Shown here: positions 30,801-38,234 of the stretch, one piece after another
How positions within the stretch are numbered: the first letter of the stretch is position 1
Layout: each line of letters starts with the position of its first letter
NCBI GenBank assembly: GCA_022824925.1
Contig: JAJDYW010000041.1
Coordinates: forward strand, 124,001-188,000
Direction of reading: 5' to 3'
Length of the DNA: 64,000 bases
Source: Dehalococcoidia bacterium
Lineage (GTDB): Bacteria > Chloroflexota > Dehalococcoidia > Tepidiformales > Tepidiformaceae
The notes under the pieces: generated by a model
What the model was told of the DNA's origin: nothing
The model's input: only the letters and a program-made list of their open reading frames with translations
Databases searched by the model: none
Made by a program: the position numbers and the translations under genes

Positions 30801-31838
30801 GTGGCCCACATCCAACCTGCCTTCCTTCGCCACCCGCGCTCCGGGCGCGTGCTGACGGCCGCTGCCCTCCTGCTGGCCCTGACCCTCGCGGCGGTCGCCG
30901 GCTGGGCGTGCACCGATGAAGACGAGTCCATCACCGTCTACGCCGGCCGGAGCCAGAACCTGATCGGCCCCCTGCTCGAGCGGTTCGCCGAGGATACCGG
31001 CATCGACGTCGAGGTCCGGTACGGCGGCTCCACCGACCTCGCCCTCCTTCTGCAAGAGGAAGGCGAACGGACCCCCGCCGACGTGTTCATCTCCCGGAGC
31101 CCCGGCCCCATCGGCTTCCTCGCCGAGCGGGGGCTGCTGGCGGAGCTGGACGACGACGTTCTCGGGTTGGCTCCTTCGAGTCCCTCCGGCTACTGGGTCG
31201 CGCTCACGGGGCGCCAGCGCGTGCTCGTCTACAACAAGGAGCTGTTCGACCCGGCCGACCTGCCAACGTCCGTCTACGAGCTCACGGAGGAGAAGTGGCT
31301 GGGGCGCGTCGCTTTTGCTCCCACGAACGGGTCGTTCCAGGACTTCTTCACCCTCTTCCGGCTGTCCGACGGCGATGATGTCGCGCTCGCCTGGCTAACG
31401 GCCCTCCACGAGGGCGGGGCACCGGTCTACCCGAACAACGTCTCCATCGTGCAGGCCGTGGCCCGGGGCGAGGTCGAGCTGGGGCTCGTGAACCACTACT
31501 ACAACCTGCGCATCAAGGTGGAGGATCCTTCCACCCCCAGCGAGAACCACCGCTTCGCCGATGGCGATCCGGGCGGCGTGACCATCGCCACCGCCATCGG
31601 GGCGACCGCCTCGGGCGACAAGGACGTTGCCCAGAAGCTCATCCGCTTCCTCACCGGCAAGGTGGCGCAGGAGTACTTCGGGCAAGCGAATTTCGAGTAT
31701 CCGCTCGCCACGGGGGTTGAACTTGAAGGCATCAACGCCCAGCCGCCGGGCTTCATCGACCTCGGCGAGTTCGACCGCCTGGGCACCAGCCTGGAGCGCA
31801 CCATTGAACTGATCCGGGAGGCCGGCTTCGAGCCTTAG
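30801..31838 (+). CDS. Fe(III) ABC transporter substrate-binding protein, FbpA/FutA-like lipoprotein
   Basis: 345-residue extracellular binding protein. A hydrophobic signal ends in a lipobox-like GWAC (Cys37), then ITVYAGRSQNLIGPLLERFAEDTGIDVEVRYGG, broken here at YAGRS, matches the ferric-binding family, where YAGRS-like N-terminal strands are typical. The conserved paired Tyr residues of iron binding are likely those in LVNHYYNLRIK. A DtxR-like box and a TACCCT element precede the GTG start. Partner permease and ATPase genes of the FbpBC type are not adjacent; the FecCD/FecE genes nearby belong to a different transporter class. Confidence 0.88.
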   Translation: MAHIQPAFLRHPRSGRVLTAAALLLALTLAAVAGWACTDEDESITVYAGRSQNLIGPLLERFAEDTGIDVEVRYGGSTDLALLLQEEGERTPADVFISRSPGPIGFLAERGLLAELDDDVLGLAPSSPSGYWVALTGRQRVLVYNKELFDPADLPTSVYELTEEKWLGRVAFAPTNGSFQDFFTLFRLSDGDDVALAWLTALHEGGAPVYPNNVSIVQAVARGEVELGLVNHYYNLRIKVEDPSTPSENHRFADGDPGGVTIATAIGATASGDKDVAQKLIRFLTGKVAQEYFGQANFEYPLATGVELEGINAQPPGFIDLGEFDRLGTSLERTIELIREAGFEP

Positions 31839-32223
31839 GAGCGCCCGGCAAGGGGCCGCGCACGGAGGGCGAGGTCGGGGCGAAGGCGGGCCCGACCGCA
31901 GCACGGCACCAGCCGGGGGTTGGCAACGCAGTTCACCGGGCGAGGTGGCTCTGGCCAGAGGCGACTGTACTGCGAACCTTCGAGTTGGTGGTGGGGCTGG
32001 AGGGCTCGGACGTGAGTCCTGGAGGTTCCTGATGCAGCCTGGGTGCTCGATGTGAAGCGCTCCGCCCGATCGAAGATCGCCACCGAACGTACGTCGGCAC
32101 GACTAGCCCCCACCCCGGTGCGAAAAGGGGTGCGCCCAGTTCCGTGTGGCTCTCCCTGGGGGTCACGCCCTGCTACGGACCGCCGAGGTGATGCATCGAG
32201 GCTGTCTCGCGGCTGCTGCGACG
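31839..32223. other. 385-bp intergenic region between convergent iron genes
   Basis: No gene supported: frames on both strands are short and low in coherent motif content. CACCCC / GGGGTG arms (32111-32116, 32127-32132) around GGTGCGAAAA form a weak hairpin that could end either transcript. Confidence 0.5.
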
Positions 32224-33273
32224 CTACCGGAGCGTTTGCCGCTGCCTCGAGAGCCATCGCGTGAGATCAGCCAGCGATGCGAAGCTATTTCGCTCTCCTT
32301 GCTGCACGGCCCACCATCGTCCGGCTCGGCCTTCGCTTTCGGATGTCACCCCGCAGTGGATGATCTCTGCAACACCCTCACTGTCCTCGTTTCGACTCAC
32401 GTCGAAGCCCGACCGGACCAGCGCCTCCCGCAGCCAGTGGTGCTCCAGGGAGTCGCCCACAACCACAGCTCGGCGGCCCGTGTGACGGTTCGGCGTGAAG
32501 TGGCCGGTGGCGCGGTCGAACACCACCTCATCGCTCGAGAACGCGTGCTCGAGCAGCCCGTTGAGCACCAGGTCCTCGGGCGCCCCGCTTTCTAGTGTCC
32601 CATCGTCGGTGATCAGCCACAGGACATCAGCGGTTCGCAGCGCGAGGTCGAGGTCGTGGGTAGTCATCAGGATCGCCAGCCCTCGTTCGGCGGCCAGCCT
32701 CCGAAGCAGGGCCGTGAGCTCGACCCTGGATGGGAGATCGAGGAACGCGGTCGGCTCGTCCAGTAGCAGGACTTTCGGCTCCTGGGCGAGCGCCCGGGCG
32801 ATCATCACGCGCTGTCGCTCACCGTCAGACAGCTCGGTGACATCCCTTCTGGCCAGGTGACCCGACTGGGTCGCCTCCATCGCCCACTCGATCCTCTCGT
32901 GGTCCTGCGGACCGAGGCGACCGAAATACCCGGTGTGAGGGAACCGGCCGAGCCCTACCAGCTCGTAGGCAGAAAGGTTCGCGATCTGCACGCGCTCGGT
33001 CAGGACCACGGCAAGTCTCCGGGCAAGGTCTCCGCTCGTCAGCGCCCGAAGATTGTCGCCGTCGAGGGAGACATCGCCGGCGAGCGCCGGCTGAACGCGC
33101 GAGAGCGTTCGCAGGAGCGTGGACTTCCCGGCCCCGTTGGGACCCAGGAGACAGGCGAACTCCCCTCGATCGAGTTGGACACTCATGTCGCTGAGCACGA
33201 CCCGGCGTCCGCGTCGCGCTCGGTAGCCGATCTCGAGCGATGACAGACTGAGCACCGGCGACGGCATCGCCAT
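32224..33273 (-). CDS. Fe-siderophore/cobalamin-type ABC transporter ATPase with C-terminal extension
   Basis: 349-residue FecE/BtuD-like ATPase that drives uptake through the adjacent FecCD permease. Walker A is GPNGAGKST, the Q-loop region is VLTERVQIANLSAYELVGLGR, the signature is ELSDGERQRVMIARAL and Walker B is LLLDEPTAFLD, followed by the switch His in TTHDLD. FecE proteins end near 255 residues; this one continues about 95 more, with VVVGDSLEHHWLREALVRSGF suggesting a small alpha/beta domain of unknown role. The frame is open upstream, but ATG 33273 overlaps the permease stop by 1 nt and fits the domain start. Confidence 0.92.
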   Translation of the reverse strand: MAMPSPVLSLSSLEIGYRARRGRRVVLSDMSVQLDRGEFACLLGPNGAGKSTLLRTLSRVQPALAGDVSLDGDNLRALTSGDLARRLAVVLTERVQIANLSAYELVGLGRFPHTGYFGRLGPQDHERIEWAMEATQSGHLARRDVTELSDGERQRVMIARALAQEPKVLLLDEPTAFLDLPSRVELTALLRRLAAERGLAILMTTHDLDLALRTADVLWLITDDGTLESGAPEDLVLNGLLEHAFSSDEVVFDRATGHFTPNRHTGRRAVVVGDSLEHHWLREALVRSGFDVSRNEDSEGVAEIIHCGVTSESEGRAGRWWAVQQGERNSFASLADLTRWLSRQRQTLR

Positions 33274-34394
33274 CACAGGCCCCAGCCGCGGCGCATCCGC
33301 AGGAGCACCCAGAACGCGATCGGACCGCCGACTATCGCAGTTGCCGCGTTGACGGGGAGCGTCAGATTGCTGTGCGGCATCTCCGCCAGCAGCCCGCAGC
33401 CGAGCGCGACCGAGGCCCCAGTGAGAGCGCTGCCCGGCACCAGGATCCGATGGTCGGCGGAACCGAAGATGCCGCGTGTGATGTGCGGTATTGCGATCCC
33501 GAGGAACGCGATCGGGCCCGCGAACGCGACGACAGCTCCCGCCAGGATCGACGCACTCGTCAGCGTCAGCGTGCGAGCCCGCCGCACGTTTAGCCCCATG
33601 CTGCGCGCGTAGTTCTCGCCCATTAACAGCGCGTTGAGTTGCTTCATGGAGAGCGCGGCGACCGCCCCCCCGATACCGACCGCGAAGACGAACAGCGTGG
33701 CGTCGTCCCAGCGGACTCGATGGAAGCTGCCGAACCCCCACTCCACGAACAGCCGGGTCTGATCCGGATCGGCGAAGAAGACGAGCACGGTGACCAGCGC
33801 GCCAATCAGGGCGGACAGCACAACCCCGAGCAACAGCACGATCACCATGTCACGGACGATGCTCGCGACCACGAGCATGGCGAGCAGGACGGCGCCCGCC
33901 CCGAGGGAGGCGCCAACTACGAGGCCGACGCCGGAAACGGCCTGCGCGATGGCGCTCGCCGTTGCTGTGTCACGGTAGAGGCCAACCGTCAGCCCGGGAA
34001 GCACGATGATGATCAGTGCCGCACCCAGACTCGCGCCGGAGACCACGCCCAGCGTGTAGGGGCTCGCGAGCGGATTTCTGAAGACGGCCTGCATCTGGAG
34101 GCCCGCAAGACCAAGGGCGATCCCAACCAGCGTTGCGGTGATCACTCGAGGGAGCCGAACGTCCAGAATGATCGTGGTCCACGCGTCCCGCTCCGCCTGA
34201 AGGCCCAGGAGCACGCGCGCTACCTCGTCCAGTGGGAGCCGCACCGACGACCAGCTGAGCGAGACGAGCACTGCGAGCAGAAACAGCAGGATGAGGAGCG
34301 AGAACGCGACGAGAGTCCGGGTTCGCCCACGCGAGCGGCCGCCCTCGATGCCTGGCTCCTGGCGGTGCGAAGCCGTGCCCGCTGAAGAGGTCAC
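33273..34394 (-). CDS. Fe-siderophore/cobalamin-type ABC transporter permease, FecCD family
   Basis: 373-residue BtuC/FecCD-like permease with about ten membrane helices. Family stretches include LGLAGLQMQAVFRNPLASPYTLG, LGVVLSALIGAL, and GPIAFLGIAIPHITR followed by HRILVPGSAL. A single gene serves as homodimer channel in this class. The start is GTG, overlapping the stop of the XRE fusion gene by 4 nt (GTGA), and the ATPase gene follows with 1-nt overlap, so regulator, permease and ATPase form one operon. Confidence 0.94.
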   Translation of the reverse strand: MTSSAGTASHRQEPGIEGGRSRGRTRTLVAFSLLILLFLLAVLVSLSWSSVRLPLDEVARVLLGLQAERDAWTTIILDVRLPRVITATLVGIALGLAGLQMQAVFRNPLASPYTLGVVSGASLGAALIIIVLPGLTVGLYRDTATASAIAQAVSGVGLVVGASLGAGAVLLAMLVVASIVRDMVIVLLLGVVLSALIGALVTVLVFFADPDQTRLFVEWGFGSFHRVRWDDATLFVFAVGIGGAVAALSMKQLNALLMGENYARSMGLNVRRARTLTLTSASILAGAVVAFAGPIAFLGIAIPHITRGIFGSADHRILVPGSALTGASVALGCGLLAEMPHSNLTLPVNAATAIVGGPIAFWVLLRMRRGWGL

Positions 34395-34963
34395 CCCTGC
34401 CCCACTCGCACGGGGAAGAGAGGCTCATGTGCTGGCAGCACCGTCGGTGACATCAGCGCGATCAGATCAGCCAACATCAGGTCGTCGCGGACGCCCCCGA
34501 TGTGCAGGACGTCCCGGTCGCGTCTGAACCGGCGAGACGCTGCACCTCGCCCTGTTGCGGCGATTTGACTGGACACCCGCCTGGCCTCGTCGCTCGGGGT
34601 CGTCGTCTCCCAGATCGAGCTGCACCAGAAGTCCGCATCCGCTCCGAACGCCAGCGCCTCGTCGAGCCCAACTTCCCCGAGCGTTCCAGCCTCGTTGAGG
34701 TGGGGTGTGATGCCGGCTTCGCCCAACACGTCCACGCCGCCGGCGTCGCGCACGAGGCCGGGCAGGAGCCCGTGTGGCCAGAAGAGTCCAGGTGCGAGGC
34801 GTCCGATTATCTCGACCGTCGGCGGCTTCCGCCCATTCTCGAGCTTTGACAGTTGTCCATTGAAGACGCCGGACGCCTCGGCCAGGCGGCTGAGCGTCAA
34901 ACCGCGCTCCTTGCGCAACTCACGCAGCAAGTCTCCGAAACCCGACTGGTTCAACTGAACCAC
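34391..34963 (-). CDS. XRE-type HTH domain fused to a siderophore-binding-protein C-terminal lobe
   Basis: 190-residue protein with two parts. Residues about 8-55 form an XRE/Cro helix-turn-helix (FGDLLRELRKERGLTLSRLAEASGV then NGQLSKLENGRKPPTVEII, broken at the turn). Residues about 60-190 have no signal peptide but match the C-terminal lobe of the divergent binding protein: LVRDAGGVDVL against LIEDAGGIPIL, LDEALAFGADADFW against LERVIELGADADIW, and the end DLIALMSPTVLPAHEPLF against DLVKAFHPELLPDHEFVW. It starts with GTG just downstream of two 20-bp direct repeats and overlaps the permease gene by 4 nt. It may be a cytoplasmic iron or siderophore-responsive regulator, or a decayed binding protein captured by an HTH. 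Confidence 0.78.
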   Translation of the reverse strand: MVQLNQSGFGDLLRELRKERGLTLSRLAEASGVFNGQLSKLENGRKPPTVEIIGRLAPGLFWPHGLLPGLVRDAGGVDVLGEAGITPHLNEAGTLGEVGLDEALAFGADADFWCSSIWETTTPSDEARRVSSQIAATGRGAASRRFRRDRDVLHIGGVRDDLMLADLIALMSPTVLPAHEPLFPVRVGQG

Positions 34964-35002
34964 TTCCCGCCCACTGGATCGGCTTCCTGCCCACTGGACA
35001 GC
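34963..35002. repeat. Two 20-bp tandem repeats upstream of the XRE fusion gene
   Basis: CTTCCCGCCCACTGGA (34963-34978) and CTTCCTGCCCACTGGA (34983-34998) differ at one base and are spaced exactly 20 bp, two helical turns. They sit at the start codon of the XRE fusion, a natural place for an autoregulatory operator. Confidence 0.6.
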
Positions 35003-35010
35003 CTATTGAT

Positions 35011-35026
35011 ACTAGGTATCATTAGC
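35011..35026. promoter_or_regulatory. Second iron-box-like element, divergent iron-uptake promoter
   Basis: ACTAGGTATCATTAGC matches the element at 30765-30780 at 12 of 16 positions. It lies between the divergent XRE-permease-ATPase operon and the siderophore-binding protein gene, with TATCAT and minus-strand TAGGCT (35005-35000) as possible -10 elements. Confidence 0.5.
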
Positions 35027-35074
35027 GCATCGTGCTGCTGGCGCAAGTCGCGCCACGCCGGAAGAAGGTTCACC

Positions 35075-36433
35075 TTGCGTTCACCCCTCCCGCTGTTCAT
35101 CGGCCTCGTCCTGGTACTCGGGTTCGCGATCTCCTGTACCGATGACGCGGACCTCCCTGAACCGACGGCTCAAGCCACAGCAGTCGCCGAGGCGACCCCA
35201 ACCGCCGCCACGGCGACCCCAACCGCCGCCCCAGCGACCCCAACCGCCGCCCCTGCGACCCCGACCGCCGCCCCTGCGACGCCGACCGCCGCCGCGCCAA
35301 TGCCCATCACTAGCAACCCCCGCGATTGCTTGACCGACTTCCAGTCAGGTGTTGACTACTTCCCGGACAAGGTCGAGGCGATCTACGCCGAGGGTTGGAG
35401 CGTGAGCTACCACGGGCACTACAAGGTCCTCACAGTCGAGCCCGTCCCCAACGTCGACAACGCCAGGCAGGTGACGTACGTCCTTGCCCAGTGTGGGGCG
35501 CCAACGCCGGACCTCTCCGGTGATCTCGCAGGCGCGCACGTCATCCCGATCCCCGCAGGCAGCTTCTGGACCGCCTCCGGCAGCGGGTGGTTTGTAGCGC
35601 TCGAGACCCTTGGCCTCTCCGACACCGTGCTCGGTGCGAACGTCCGGGCCGCCGGGCTCGAGTACCTGCCGAACATCAACCGCCGCTTTGAAGATGGGCT
35701 CGCCATCCCCGCGCGTGCGTCGAACAGCTTTGAGCCCATCCTGGACGCTGCCCCGGAGCTCTTTCACGTGGCGTTCAGCTACGACCTGACCGATCAGGCC
35801 CGGGAGTTGGGCCTCAACGCCGTCGCCTACAACTCATACTGGGAGCCGCCGCTTGGTAGCGCCGAGGAGATCAAGTTCGTCTCGCTCTTCTTCAACGCCG
35901 AGGCACGGGCGAATGAGGTCCTCGAGCCGGTGTTCGTGAACTACGAGGCCCTCCGACAACAGGTCGCCGACTCTGTGACGGAGGCGCCGACCGTGCTCTT
36001 CGGTACGATCAACAGCTCGGGCCTCTGGGCGACTCGGCCACCCAACCGGATCGACATCCGGCTGATCGAGGATGCTGGTGGAATCCCGATCCTCCAGCGC
36101 GAGATCACGGACGTACCGCTGAACGCGCCGCTACCGCTGGAACGAGTGATCGAGCTCGGCGCGGACGCCGACATCTGGATCGACACGACCTACTTCGCGG
36201 ACACCCGGTTGGGTGATACCGTCGCTGGCTCCCTCGCCTACCAGCCGCTCAACGCCTCATTCAAGGCGCTGAGCGAGGGGCAAGCCTTCCATCGGTTCGC
36301 CCGCGGGACCGACATCTTCGCGACGGGGCAGAGCTTCCGCGTGGACATCCTGCTGCGAGACCTGGTCAAAGCGTTCCACCCGGAGTTGCTACCCGATCAT
36401 GAGTTCGTCTGGCACACCAGGCTCGAGCCCTGA
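35075..36433 (+). CDS. Fe-siderophore-type ABC substrate-binding lipoprotein
   Basis: 452-residue class III (FecB/BtuF-like) periplasmic-binding-type lipoprotein. The signal RSPLPLFIGLVLVLGF ends in lipobox AISC (about Cys21), then a Thr/Pro/Ala tether with five 7-residue ATPTAAP-like units. The domain opens with DYFPDKVEAIYAEGWSVSYH and YKVLTVEPVP, typical of a subgroup paired with FecCD/FecE systems; LIEDAGGIPIL and GADADIWIDTTYF belong to the C-lobe. TTG 35075 is chosen because GAAGAAGG precedes it and the signal peptide starts there. It is divergent from the permease operon, which has no other complete binding protein, so it is the likely partner. Confidence 0.9.
   Translation: MRSPLPLFIGLVLVLGFAISCTDDADLPEPTAQATAVAEATPTAATATPTAAPATPTAAPATPTAAPATPTAAAPMPITSNPRDCLTDFQSGVDYFPDKVEAIYAEGWSVSYHGHYKVLTVEPVPNVDNARQVTYVLAQCGAPTPDLSGDLAGAHVIPIPAGSFWTASGSGWFVALETLGLSDTVLGANVRAAGLEYLPNINRRFEDGLAIPARASNSFEPILDAAPELFHVAFSYDLTDQARELGLNAVAYNSYWEPPLGSAEEIKFVSLFFNAEARANEVLEPVFVNYEALRQQVADSVTEAPTVLFGTINSSGLWATRPPNRIDIRLIEDAGGIPILQREITDVPLNAPLPLERVIELGADADIWIDTTYFADTRLGDTVAGSLAYQPLNASFKALSEGQAFHRFARGTDIFATGQSFRVDILLRDLVKAFHPELLPDHEFVWHTRLEP
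35192..35296 (+). repeat. Five 21-bp tandem repeats in the lipoprotein tether
   Basis: Units beginning GCGACCCCAACCGCCGCC at 35192, 35213, 35234, 35255 and 35276 encode ATPTAAT/ATPTAAP heptads. Repeat-number changes would keep frame and alter tether length. Confidence 0.85.
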
Positions 36434-36444
36434 TCTCGAGCCCG

Positions 36445-37467
36445 GTGGAGATCCGACCGTACGAACCCGCGCACCTGGATGACGCGGCGGGAGTGCTGGC
36501 GACGGCGCACGAGCGTCGAGCCGCGGAGCTGCCCACGCTCCCCGGCGCCTTCAGCGCCGCAGAGCAGACCCGCGTGGTAATCGGGGCGTTCGCCGGTCGG
36601 CCGAGCTGTACCGGCTACAGCGCGTTCCGCGACGGACGGCTCATCGGATTCCTGCTGGCCACGCGGCACCTCCCCGCGCCGGCACACCCGTCCAGTGCGT
36701 ACGTGATGCCGCGCTCGACCTGGACGCCGACGCAGGCCTGGGCGATCGGCGACGACTGCGACCCCCGAGCGGTGTTCGAGGCGTTGTACAGCGCCGTTGC
36801 GAGCGAAGCGGTGAGCGCGGGGTATCTGAACCATCAGATCGAGGTCAACGTCGAGGACCCGGCGGAGAGCTGGCTCCTCGACCTTGGGTACACGAGGAGC
36901 AGCGTCTACGCCGCACTCCCCGTTGCAGGCGCGGTGCCAGCGGAGGATCACGCAGGGGCGGTCGGCCAGACCGAGATCCGCCGCGCGCGGGCCGGTGACG
37001 AGGAGTTTGTCGTGGCGGTCGGCGAGCTCGAGGCCCGCCACCACCAGACCTCGCCGGTGTTCCGACCGGACCTCTCGAAGGACTACCGAGAGGCGGCCCT
37101 GGATTCAGCGGCCGATCTCGTGAACGCCGACGACCGGATGGCGTTTCTTGCCTTCACGCGCGGTGACTTCGTCGGCGGGATCCTGTCGAACGCGATGGGA
37201 GGCGGACGCCCGCTGCTTCGTCCGGCCGCCAGTCTTTACATCGGTAGCACTGCGGTCTCGCCGGCCCACCGTGGATGTGGCATCGGTCAGGCGCTCGTCC
37301 GCGCCCTGCTGCTCGCTGCGCGATCGGAGGGCTTCGAACACGCCGTGCTCAACTACGCACCCGCGAACGCTTCCGGAAGACGCTTCTGGCAGAAGATGGG
37401 GTTCGAGCCCCTGATGACTGTCTTTCAACGACGAGTCGACCCGCGAATCGCCTGGGGCGCGAGCTAG
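36445..37467 (+). CDS. Tandem GNAT-domain N-acetyltransferase
   Basis: 340-residue protein with two acetyltransferase-like domains. The C-terminal half has the acetyl-CoA motif R/Q-x-x-G-x-G/A as HRGCGIGQALVRALL, preceded by the strand SLYIGSTAVSPAHR and followed by NASGRRFWQKMGF. The N-terminal half (IRPYEPAHLDDAAGVL) resembles a GNAT fold without a clear acetyl-CoA loop. Substrate is unknown; its place 11 bp after the siderophore-binding protein hints at modification of a siderophore or of an amine or antibiotic, which is inference. The GTG start has GAGCCCGG upstream, a weak site. Confidence 0.85.
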   Translation: MEIRPYEPAHLDDAAGVLATAHERRAAELPTLPGAFSAAEQTRVVIGAFAGRPSCTGYSAFRDGRLIGFLLATRHLPAPAHPSSAYVMPRSTWTPTQAWAIGDDCDPRAVFEALYSAVASEAVSAGYLNHQIEVNVEDPAESWLLDLGYTRSSVYAALPVAGAVPAEDHAGAVGQTEIRRARAGDEEFVVAVGELEARHHQTSPVFRPDLSKDYREAALDSAADLVNADDRMAFLAFTRGDFVGGILSNAMGGGRPLLRPAASLYIGSTAVSPAHRGCGIGQALVRALLLAARSEGFEHAVLNYAPANASGRRFWQKMGFEPLMTVFQRRVDPRIAWGAS

Positions 37468-37495
37468 AGCCGGCTCGCACCAAACGCGGCCCTAG

Positions 37496-37753
37496 CGTGA
37501 GATCCGGTCCGCCACGCCCGTCGCCGAACCAACGCTTGAGCAGGCTGCAGATCTGCTCGCTGACCTGCCGTCTCCGTGGGAACGCGCCACCGTCCGCGCA
37601 GAACTACGCATTGCGCTCGATCCCCTCGACGATGAAGCCGATCTGGCCGCGCATCGTCCGCGCTCGCTGATCGCCGCCCAGACCGAGGCGGCCCACCACG
37701 ACGAGCGCGACGGCTCACGGCCCAACGGCCCCTTCGCATCCCCAACTCCGTAG
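37496..37753 (+). pseudogene. Open fragment resembling a serine-recombinase C-terminus
   Basis: A stop-free frame without a usable start codon reads TLEQAADLLADLPSPWERAT and later ALDPLDDEADLAAHRPRSL before TAG at 37751. The first part resembles the ELLADLPALWxxATPEERR-like segment near the end of large serine recombinases. It is too short and too weakly similar to be sure. If right, it is a relic of the element that brought the iron region next to tRNA-Gln. Confidence 0.3.
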
Positions 37754-38097
37754 TGTTCTCAACACGTCCTCACTCCCCTCCGCGTATCAATACGCGAGGC
37801 TCCGTTCCGTCGGCGCCGATCGTGAGGAGTACGGCCAGGGCCGGTTGCCAACCACGGGTGTTGTCGGTCAGCCGCTGACTCGAGGCCATCAGCGCCTTTG
37901 CCGAGGAGATGAGTGAGTTCCCGAGAACCAGCGAACTCACCGAGTCCCGAGCCTTCACCGCTCCTTCGTGAAGGAGCGGTGAAGCCCGGGACGGCAACTA
38001 TCCGCTACACGATCCCCACCCCGCCGGACAGCCCGATTGGCGGGGCGGACACTGCGGAAATCGGCCTGCCGGACCCGGTTATGAGCACTGTACGAGG
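37754..38097. other. 344-bp non-coding stretch with a long palindrome, before tRNA-Gln
   Basis: No convincing gene; frames of about 75 codons on both strands lack recognisable motifs and are partly mirror images because of the palindrome at 37944-37992. A second copy of the tRNA 3' end (an attachment-site repeat) was looked for by eye in 30.4-38.1 kb and not found. Confidence 0.5.
37944..37992. repeat. 49-nt near-perfect inverted repeat
   Basis: A perfect 15-bp arm pair CTTCACCGCTCCTTC / GAAGGAGCGGTGAAG (37953-37967, 37970-37984) around GT is extended outward by GTCCCG / CGGGAC with one bulge. There is no T tract, so it is more like a cruciform, a REP-type element or a recombination site than a terminator. 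Confidence 0.8.
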
Positions 38098-38171
38098 TGG
38101 CTGGGGACGGAGGAGTCGAACCCCCACATACGGATCCAGAATCCGCTGTCCTACCATTAGACGAGTCCCCA
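38098..38171 (-). tRNA. tRNA-Gln (anticodon CUG)
   Basis: On the minus strand a complete cloverleaf folds: acceptor TGGGGAC / GTCCCCA with the U1-A72 pair typical of tRNA-Gln, D stem GTCT / GGAC, anticodon stem GCGGA / TCCGT with loop TTCTGGA (anticodon CTG), and T arm GGGGG-TTCGACT-CCTCC. Discriminator G is followed by an encoded CCA at 38100-38098. It borders the lower-G+C iron region. Confidence 0.95.
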
Positions 38172-38234
38172 GCGTCCCTAGGAGCCTAGCACGGTCGGCG
38201 GGGAGCGCTCCAGAGGTGCGCGGAGAGTCGGCGA

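Noticed and set aside
31835..32257. Minus-strand 140-codon frame in the gap after the iron-binding protein
   Set aside because: No family motif, low-complexity Arg/Pro content, and overlap with the ends of two supported genes.
37770..37997. Small minus-strand ORF of 75 codons and a plus-strand ORF at 37913-38266
   Set aside because: They are partly mirror images of each other through the palindrome at 37944-37992, one runs into tRNA-Gln, and neither has a recognisable motif.
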